Both the position numbers and the translations under genes were made by a program. A stretch of 40,545 nucleotides of DNA from Gammaproteobacteria bacterium (GTDB taxonomy: Bacteria > Pseudomonadota > Gammaproteobacteria > JAAEPA01), in NCBI GenBank assembly GCA_024222475.1, contig JAAEPA010000346.1:1-40545 (forward strand), given 5' to 3'. Positions 34,287-40,545 of this stretch are shown one piece after another (within the stretch, counting starts at the first letter, position 1; every line of letters starts with the position of its first letter). The notes beneath the pieces are model-generated. The model had not been told where the DNA came from, ran no database searches, and saw nothing but the letters and a program-made list of their open reading frames with translations.

Positions 34287-36749
34287 GTGATGTTGTTTAT
34301 TGTCGTGCTCACCGGCTGTAGTGGGGGCGGGGGCACGAGTAGTTCCGGTGCAGTTCAGGGCTTACAGTTACCGGCAACCCTGAGTGTAGTTTCGGCGCAA
34401 GACGAGGATTCATCGAGTCCAACCCTCGCCTTCAAAGAGGGCCGTATCGCTGCCCGCACCGCCAATGCGGATTATGAGATGACAGGTACCGACTACACCA
34501 CTGATGAAGCGCATAGCTATGTTTATGATGCATCGATGGAGTCCTTGGGCACGGTCAATATGATTTTGTGTCTGATGGATCAAACCAGGGCCACCGACAT
34601 GGTCAATAAAGGGCCCTATATCACCCTGGTCAACGAAGATAAGTGTGAGCAGGGAGAGAACCAGAGTAGCAGCGGTTCAACGGGGCAGTCCAGTGGTGGA
34701 CAGGCTACGGAATTCAACAGTTGGACTGTAGTGTCTACCCGTGAAAACAATGGCTCGCCGCAGATTGTCAAGATTTGGGTGCCGGGCGAAGATGACGAGA
34801 ATGATCCCATGGATGGTCAAACTATTCTGGTTGAAACCACCGCCACCGAAGGCATCAGCGCCAGTAAGCCTTTCGGCAGCTTTTCGTTGAATTTCAAGGG
34901 GGTTGTCGATGCCTCCGCCTTTGGTGGTGTCGCAGGTACGGAAATAGAAATGATGACTGGCACCTTGCAAAGCGTGGATAATTCCGAGGGTCAGCCGCAG
35001 TTCAGGTTCGTCAATCTCGGGGGTGATGTCCTGGGTGCGTCTGGTGCCGATTTTTCATTTGAAGAAGCTGCCAATGTGGTTTTAGATGATGCCAATGGCT
35101 CGGGTGGTGTCGCATTGACCCATCGTGCAGAGAGTTTCTCCGGCGGAGGAGGGCCCTCGATGTCCCAGCAGTCTACATTTGCCATCGCCTTCGATACGGA
35201 TCATTTGTTGAGAGGCAAGGATGACGATGGGGACAACTTCGCAGACGAGAGCGAGTGCAAATCGAGGACGGACTTCGATACCCAGGTCTGGCATTACAAC
35301 CTCTATCACGCCGCGGCCGGCAGCTTTAATGGTAGTACCGTCACGGCAGGCCAAAGAGTCAGCCTAAACTCAGGTTTTCCATTCAGTTACGACAGCAACA
35401 GCGATGGAACGAATGATGCGTACGGCTGGGTCGGATACCATGGTGTCTGGTCGGAAAATGGTGCGCTCGCAGACGGCACGACTATCACCGAGTTCGACTA
35501 TGAGAGCGATTCTGTTACGGAGCATACGGTAAATGTTGCGCCGGGGAAGATGATTCGCCGCTCCGCGAGCTCTGAGTCGCTCACGGGTTTTCAGGGGGAT
35601 GAGTTCCGGTATTGGGGTGAGCACCCAACCTTAAATATATTTGGTCAGTGGTCGGTGATCGCGGATAGTAATAACGATTTTCAGGTTACTGGAACCTTCG
35701 AATGGGGTGATAATGGCCCCGAAACCTCGACTACAGTCGATCATGATGAGGATCCGAGTACGGAGGAGATCTCTGCGGTTGCAGCCTTCTCTCTCAACAA
35801 TAATGATAACCTCTTGTTGTGGAGCGATGCCCTGGGAGGTAATGTCGTCTATGTCCATGACAACAGCCTAGCCGCCGCTGATCGTGAGGTTACCTTCTAC
35901 GGTGAAGAGTTCATCTCACCAGCAGATTCCACCCTATTTCCGTCGGGTACAACCAGCGTCGCGCTGTACTGCTATGAACGTTGCTTGAAAGGTGGTTTTA
36001 CCCAAGCCGATGTCACAGCGGCCGCCGGCAATAACGGTGTTGATGATCTTTATTACAGTTATGCAGGTACACCTTTTCAGTACACATTGTCGGCGACCAA
36101 CGGTAAGGTCATCATAACAGATGACAGCAACAGCGATACTGAAGTTTCGGCGGTCGGCCTGGATCTTTCCGCACTGGGTTATGATTGGGGTATCAATACC
36201 GGTGAAATGCTGATCACGCCCCTGAGCAATCCCTCCAATCCATGGGAAGTATACAATGAAGACGTATCCTACCGCTGGGAAACGGGTGATAATGAGTGGA
36301 ACCAGATGGTTACGGTGTCAGATGTACAAGGCAATGTTTCTACCTTCGATCGTCCGCTGCAATTTACCTATACTCATAGCGCGGCCAATGATGCCAATGC
36401 CAACAGTGGCCACAATGGAGACAAATTCTTATTACAATATGGTGGTGAAGGTGAGCTGTGGGGTTTTCCTTGGGAAGAGGATTCCGATACGGGACGCTGG
36501 TACGCCGCTGTGACCCTGGCCGATGGTGTGCAGCTCGGCAATGGTTTCGTTGTCAAAGCCATTGAAAAGGAGCAAACCATGCAGACGGATGCCGGCGGTT
36601 GTACGGCGCTGAATATCGGTTCTCTGTTCACCGATCCAGCACTGGCTCTGCCCACGGCCTCGGATATTGGCACGGTCAGCTTTACCTTGGCCGAAAAACC
36701 GGTGGTTACCGATGCTCCAGCAGTTATCGAAGGCGAGCTACAGCAATAG
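34287..36749 (+). CDS. Large acidic lipoprotein, function unknown
   Basis: The 820-aa product starts with a very short hydrophobic segment and lipobox VVLTGC (Cys about residue 11) followed by SGGGGTSSSG, typical of an outer-membrane lipoprotein tether. The body is rich in Asp, Ser, Gly and Thr, beta-strand-like, with few cysteines and a candidate calcium loop DDDGDNFADESE (~310) like EF-hand/thrombospondin type-3 loops. No family is recognised. The short leader lacks a basic n-region from GTG 34287 or ATG 34290, and the frame closes upstream at 34263, so the start is uncertain. It is monocistronic, ended by a strong terminator. Confidence 0.8.
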   Translation: MMLFIVVLTGCSGGGGTSSSGAVQGLQLPATLSVVSAQDEDSSSPTLAFKEGRIAARTANADYEMTGTDYTTDEAHSYVYDASMESLGTVNMILCLMDQTRATDMVNKGPYITLVNEDKCEQGENQSSSGSTGQSSGGQATEFNSWTVVSTRENNGSPQIVKIWVPGEDDENDPMDGQTILVETTATEGISASKPFGSFSLNFKGVVDASAFGGVAGTEIEMMTGTLQSVDNSEGQPQFRFVNLGGDVLGASGADFSFEEAANVVLDDANGSGGVALTHRAESFSGGGGPSMSQQSTFAIAFDTDHLLRGKDDDGDNFADESECKSRTDFDTQVWHYNLYHAAAGSFNGSTVTAGQRVSLNSGFPFSYDSNSDGTNDAYGWVGYHGVWSENGALADGTTITEFDYESDSVTEHTVNVAPGKMIRRSASSESLTGFQGDEFRYWGEHPTLNIFGQWSVIADSNNDFQVTGTFEWGDNGPETSTTVDHDEDPSTEEISAVAAFSLNNNDNLLLWSDALGGNVVYVHDNSLAAADREVTFYGEEFISPADSTLFPSGTTSVALYCYERCLKGGFTQADVTAAAGNNGVDDLYYSYAGTPFQYTLSATNGKVIITDDSNSDTEVSAVGLDLSALGYDWGINTGEMLITPLSNPSNPWEVYNEDVSYRWETGDNEWNQMVTVSDVQGNVSTFDRPLQFTYTHSAANDANANSGHNGDKFLLQYGGEGELWGFPWEEDSDTGRWYAAVTLADGVQLGNGFVVKAIEKEQTMQTDAGGCTALNIGSLFTDPALALPTASDIGTVSFTLAEKPVVTDAPAVIEGELQQ

Positions 36750-36779
36750 CGGTGTATTCGTAGAATCGATGCATCATGT

Positions 36780-36817
36780 AAAAAGCCCCACCATTTAGTG
36801 GGGCTTTTTATTTTTTT
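36780..36817 (+). terminator. Rho-independent terminator after the lipoprotein gene
   Basis: AAAAAGCCCCAC (36780-36791) pairs with GTGGGGCTTTTT (36798-36809) around CATTTA, and a T-rich tract runs to 36817. It lies 30 bases after the stop of the lipoprotein gene. The A run on the left would also let it work for the converging ybdK transcript. Confidence 0.95.
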
Positions 36818-36916
36818 AAACCTTTGATGAAAATCTTACCTCCATTGTCCCATCGCAGCGTGTGAAACAAGGCATGGTGACTGATTGTTCCGGGTTGCCC
36901 AATTTGATTCGCATTC

Positions 36917-38056
36917 CTAAGTCGTAACTCCATGCAATGTATCTTCCATCAACATATCTACCACAGCGATCAAGGCCTCCTGTTGACTAGCACCCTGGTC
37001 CAGGGCCTGGTAATAAACCCTGAGTTGATGGTGGGCGCTGGTCCCTTGAGTTAGAATCTTACGCGCGTGCTCCAGTTCATTGACGCAGCCGAGGTATTCT
37101 GCGTCCTCGCCTACCATAGCGATAATTTCCTCTAACAAGTCGGGATAAGGGATGATGCGTCCGCGGCCGAAGTCGATTAGTCCTTTGTCCAGCCCATAGC
37201 GTTGGGCGCGCCAGCGGTTCTCTTTGATCAGCATCGGCGCGTATTTGCGCCAACGCTGATTGGCGATGCGCAATCGGTAGAGCATGCGTAGCCAGCATAG
37301 GTAGATGGCGGCAATGCAGAGGGTATCCTCCAGTCGCGTACACACATCGGCGATACGCATCTCCAGGGTTGGGAAGCGGGCGCTGGGGCGAACATCCCAC
37401 CAGACCTGGGTCGCATCTTGGATCACCCCAGCCTGGATCAGGACATCGATGTGATGCTGATAGACGCCAAAACTTTCAAACTGTTCCGGCAATCCAGTAC
37501 GTGGCATCTCGTTCCATACCGCGATACGATAGGATTTTAACCCGGTGACCTCACCGACCCAGAAAGGGGATGAAGTGCTCAGGGCAAGCAGGTGAGGCAG
37601 TACATAACTCACCTGATTCATTAGATCGATACGCAGGTCCTGATCATCAATCCCGACATGGACATGCATGCCACCAATCATCAGGCGGCGCACCACGGCT
37701 TGCATATCTCGGGCGATAGTGGCATAGCGGTCTTTGGGGGTGCGTTTCTGCTCCGTCCAATTGGCGAAGGGGTGGGTGGAGGCGGCGATCAGGCCCAGGC
37801 CGAAACCTTCGGCGACCTGGGCCACGGTGCGGCGCAGGTGGGATAGGTCCTGACGGGCTTCACCCAGGGTCTTGCACACCCGGGTCCCGACCTCGATCTG
37901 GCATTGCAGGAACTCCGGGGTAACCTGTCCCTTGAGCAGTTCTTCGCATTTTGGCAGCATATCCAAAGGGGCATCTTGGATCAGATCGCGGGATTTACGA
38001 TCGACCAGCAGATATTCTTCTTCTATGCCGATGGTGAAGGAGGGTTCTTTGATCAT
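36917..38056 (-). CDS. ybdK: Carboxylate-amine ligase YbdK (GCS2 family)
   Basis: YbdK is a glutamate-cysteine ligase type 2 family ATP-grasp-like enzyme with weak glutamate-cysteine ligase activity in E. coli; the physiological substrate is uncertain. The N-terminus FTIGIEEEYLLVDRKSRDL holds the Glu-rich Mg-ATP site. Other blocks are QCQIEVGTRVCKTLGEARQD, GGMHVHVGIDDQDLRIDLMN and WWDVRPSARFPTLEMRIADV. The length of 379 aa is normal. It is divergent from the cysteine synthase gene (155-base spacer), an interesting pairing for thiol metabolism. Confidence 0.93.
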   Translation of the reverse strand: MIKEPSFTIGIEEEYLLVDRKSRDLIQDAPLDMLPKCEELLKGQVTPEFLQCQIEVGTRVCKTLGEARQDLSHLRRTVAQVAEGFGLGLIAASTHPFANWTEQKRTPKDRYATIARDMQAVVRRLMIGGMHVHVGIDDQDLRIDLMNQVSYVLPHLLALSTSSPFWVGEVTGLKSYRIAVWNEMPRTGLPEQFESFGVYQHHIDVLIQAGVIQDATQVWWDVRPSARFPTLEMRIADVCTRLEDTLCIAAIYLCWLRMLYRLRIANQRWRKYAPMLIKENRWRAQRYGLDKGLIDFGRGRIIPYPDLLEEIIAMVGEDAEYLGCVNELEHARKILTQGTSAHHQLRVYYQALDQGASQQEALIAVVDMLMEDTLHGVTT

Positions 38057-38211
38057 GGTTATCTTCTCACTGGGCGATTCACAGCAACCGCTAGATAACC
38101 ATATAATCGCTTTAGAAATGGTTCAACCATATTTTGTAAAAATATCGCGCTTTAATCTTATGCGGTGGGAAGCGATTTTTACCGAACTGAGAAACCCCGC
38201 GGGAGACAGCT

Positions 38212-39212
38212 ATGCATCTCTACCAAGGATTTACTGACGCCATAGGTCATACGCCGTTGATCAAACTGCAGGCGGCTTCCCGGGCGACGGATTGTGAAAT
38301 CTACGGCAAGGCCGAGCTTCTCAACCCCGGGGGCTCCGTAAAGGACAGGGCCGCCCTGGGGATCGTGAGGGACGCCGAGGCCAAGGGGACATTGCGTCCG
38401 GGAGGGGTGATCGTCGAGGGCACGGCGGGTAACACCGGTATCGGCCTTAGTTTGGTGGGGAACGCCCTGGGCTATCGTTGTGTCATTGTGGTGCCTGAGA
38501 CCCAAAGCCGTGAGAAAATTGATATGCTGCGTTTGTGCGGGGCCGATGTTCGTCTGGTGCCAGCCAAGCCCTATAGCGATCCTGAAAACTTCATCCATGT
38601 CTCGAAGCGCCTTGCAGATTCATTGGCAAAGACCGAGCCCAATGGGCCATCTGGGCCAATCAGTTCGATAACGTGGCCAACCGTCAGATTCATAGGTTAA
38701 CCACCGGTCCTGAACTCTGGGAACAGACCCAGGGCAGGATCGACGGCTTTGTCTGCTCGGTAGGCACGGGAGGGACCCTGGCCGGTGTGAGTATGGCCCT
38801 TAAGGAATGCAATGCCGACGTCGTCATCACCCTTGCGGATCCTATGGGTGCCGCGCTTTACAGCTATTACGAGTGTGGTGAACTAAAGGCCGAAGGGGAA
38901 TCGATTACCGAGGGGATTGGTCAGGTACGCATTACCAAGAACCTGGAGGGGGCCGTGGTGGATAAGGCCTATCAGATCCTCGATGAGGAGGCGTTACCAA
39001 TCCTATTCGATCTGCTGAAATACGAAGGTCTGTGCCTGGGCGGGTCCAGCGCGATCAATGTGGCTGGTGCGATACGTCTGGGAAGATCGCTCGGTCCCGG
39101 GCATACCATAGTCACCATCCTCGGCGATGCCGGCACCCGTTATCAGAGTAAGTTGTTCAATCCCGACTTTTTACGTGGTAAGGGCCTGCCGGTTCCAGAT
39201 TGGCTGGAGTAG
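38212..39212 (+). pseudogene. Cysteine synthase (CysK family), one frameshift
   Basis: This O-acetylserine sulfhydrylase-type PLP enzyme is read in two frames. The first part has YGKAELLNPGGSVKDRAAL with PLP Lys44, then EGTAGNTGIGLSLVGNALGY. At 38641-38646 the run AATGGG needs one more G to continue as EPNGAIWANQFDNVANRQ; with that base the gene would be 333 aa, ending LRGKGLPVPDWLE. The second part has FVCSVGTGGTLAGVSMALKE and LGGSSAINVAGAIRLG. The ATG follows GGGAGA. It may be a real inactivation or a base missed in the sequence. Confidence 0.88.
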
Positions 39213-39503
39213 CCTATATTACAACTTTTCCCCATCTAAGAAGTTGTCTAAAAACCCCTCAGCTGAGTGCGAGACAATACATAAATCGATCAGGATTCGT
39301 GCATTGACAAATCATGACCTGAAACGTACCTTTTGGGATCCGTTATATTAATATGCAGTATGTGCACCCATCGTTTGAATAGATTGAGGAGGAGATCGGC
39401 GACGAATTAAAAAGCACATAATAAAGGGTTCAAATTATACTCGAATTAATATAACGATCTACTTTATCTTCCGATAACAACAACTAATTCTAAGGGGGGC
39501 GTC
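39213..39503. other. Intergenic stretch upstream of the caspase operon
   Basis: No gene is supported in these 291 AT-rich bases. A TTGACA at 39304-39309 has only a poor -10 (TACCTT) at 17 bases, and TATACT near 39436 lacks a good -35, so I do not assign a promoter. A strong ribosome site AAGGGGGGC stands just before the next gene at 39504. Confidence 0.5.
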
Positions 39504-40017
39504 ATGTCACCAGCAAGCTGGCTGCTTTGGATAGTATCGCTGGCGATACTATCTCTGCTATTGCTCATCGAATGGCGGAGGTCGGTCAGAACGGATTCGA
39601 TTGAAACGGCGCAGCGAAGCCGAGTGATCCGATTTATCGTGGGCTTGCTCCTGGTCATAGGGGTATCGGTCGTTGGCGCCATTTTTCTACGCAGCCATGA
39701 GACGATGGACAGTGGCGCTCAAGCCGTTCCCTGGGGAACCGTCGGACTGCTTTATGTGGCCATGATAATGGGCATGGTGGCCCAATATTTTTTACTTCTA
39801 CAGTCGTCGGCAGTTTCGATTGCGCGCCTTTATCAAACCGTTTCTGGCCTCACCGATCGTTTTTATGCCGCTGGTTTCGGCCTATCAAAAAGCCCTGACC
39901 AGCCTGGATGCCTTCGAGCTCGGCGACCTGATGCTGCTTTGTGTCGCGTTTCAAAACGGTTTCTTCTGGAAGGTCATCTTCGACAAGCGGGAGGAACAAC
40001 TTGCGGCGAAGAAGTAA
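39504..40017 (+). pseudogene. Small four-helix membrane protein, one frameshift
   Basis: The first frame gives a hydrophobic N-terminus (MSPASWLLWIVSLAILSLLL), a second helix near 43-62 and a third near 80-97 (VGLLYVAMIMGMVAQYF). At the T run 39786-39791 one T too many shifts the frame; removing it continues as QYFYFYSRRQFRLRAFIKPF, then FLASPIVFMPLVSAYQKAL and LCVAFQNGFFWKVIFDKREE to a stop at 40015-40017, 170 aa in all. I know no family. The 3' end overlaps the caspase TTG start by 17 bases, so the two proteins probably work together at the membrane. Confidence 0.72.
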
Positions 40018-40511
40018 ACCCTATGGCTTTTGGGCTCAGGCAATCATCGCGCTACTGATTCCATTGCAGGTATTAGCGGTTCGGGTTCCTGACGAGTATA
40101 GGCCATTTATCCATAACGCTGAAGGACATAGAAAAACCTGGTGGCAAAGGATTTGTGAGGGTTTCGACATCTGCGAGATGAGCGCTGCGGATCTCAGCGT
40201 CGCCCTGGTCGTGGGGGTCTCAAAGTATAAATACCTCACACCGCTGGAAAGCACCCGCAACGACGCCCGCGAACTCGCAGACTTTCTGCTCGATTCCGGT
40301 GAATTCGAGCAGGTGATTCTGCTCACCGAACAAGACGCTACAAAAAACGTCATCGAATACTTCATTGAGGATTACATCCCCGCACTTTTACAGGACAGCG
40401 CGCAAGCGCAGCCGCCTTCTCTTTTACTTCTCAGGTCACGGTGAACGGCGGTCAGGGACTGGTCGCGGTTATCTGCGCTTGGCGAACAATCCTAACCCGG
40501 ATATTTCATGA
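40001..40511 (+). pseudogene. Caspase-like (peptidase C14) protein, frameshifted and truncated
   Basis: TTG 40001 with a ribosome site GGGAGGA five bases upstream starts LRRRSKPYGFWAQAIIALLI, a signal or anchor segment. The caspase p20 region follows: LSVALVVGVSKYKYLTPLES, TRNDARELADFLLDSGEF and VILLTEQDATKN. Near 40396-40402 a GC run has lost two bases; with them the frame reads RKRSRLLFYFSGHGERRSG, which contains the catalytic His (SGHG). The gene then stops at 40509-40511 inside the repeat that starts at 40499, so the catalytic Cys region is cut off. It was probably inactivated by insertion. Confidence 0.78.
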
Positions 40512-40545
40512 ATTTGCGCGATGATCGCGTAGAGATTTGTTTCCA
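40499..40545 (+). repeat. 47-bp repeat, copy 2, running off the window
   Basis: This matches 2024-2070 (44 of 47). It starts GGATATTTCATGAATTTGCG directly after the caspase codons for NPNP and continues past the end of the window. The sharp border within a known gene shows that this is the end of an inserted element. Confidence 0.8.

Noticed and set aside
39304..39332. TTGACA as -35 of a promoter for the caspase operon
   Set aside because: The best -10 at 17 bases (TACCTT) is poor and the distance to the gene is large.

Overview
The window looks like a gammaproteobacterium with a polar flagellum. The order fliK-L-M-N-O-P-Q-R-flhB-A-F-G-fliA-cheY-Z-A-motC-motD-parC-parP is the Pseudomonas/Vibrio type arrangement, with FlhF/FlhG (polar placement and number), a second-type stator (MotC/MotD) and a MotY-like protein. 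The housekeeping neighbours (argS next to a SPOR protein, nadA, yaaA, arfB, DUF3301, ybdK) also fit a gammaproteobacterium. I cannot name the species. Many dispersed palindromic repeats, an IS remnant and several broken genes point to a repeat-rich genome.

Layout. 1-735: remnant of an ISAzo13-type transposase. 1057-22999: flagellar and chemotaxis block on the plus strand, opened by a good sigma-54 type promoter before fliK. It covers hook length control (FliK), motor switch and FliL (FliL, M, N), the export gate (FliO, P, Q, R, FlhB, FlhA), placement and number (FlhF, FlhG), sigma-28 (FliA), chemotaxis signalling (CheY, Z, A), stator (MotC, D) and array placement (ParC, ParP). One minus-strand pair, a secretin-N/NolW-like protein and MotY, is set between fliA and cheY. 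The cheB and cheW genes usually found in this arrangement are absent. 23000-23574: gene-poor gap with a 131-bp palindromic repeat. 23575-33342: housekeeping region with argS, an FtsN-like SPOR protein, an orphan helical protein, nadA, a ScsD/TlpA-like thioredoxin, and a minus-strand run of a TVP38-flavoprotein fusion, arfB, a 52-codon FAH-N-like gene, a degenerate Nudix gene and yaaA. 33347-40545: accessory region with a 266-bp inverted-repeat element, a DUF3301 protein, an 820-aa acidic lipoprotein with a strong terminator, ybdK, and three consecutive frameshifted genes (cysteine synthase, membrane protein, caspase-like protease), the last cut by a repeat that also occurs near the left end.

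The most unusual material is non-coding or half-coding: a two-member inverted-repeat family whose short copy supplies the end of flhG and whose long copy abuts the start of the flavoprotein fusion; two short hairpins with identical loops and a compensatory stem change; a 7 x 54-bp in-frame repeat forming an acidic linker in ParP; and two small genes with ATGA overlaps to their downstream neighbours. No tRNA, rRNA or CRISPR array was seen.
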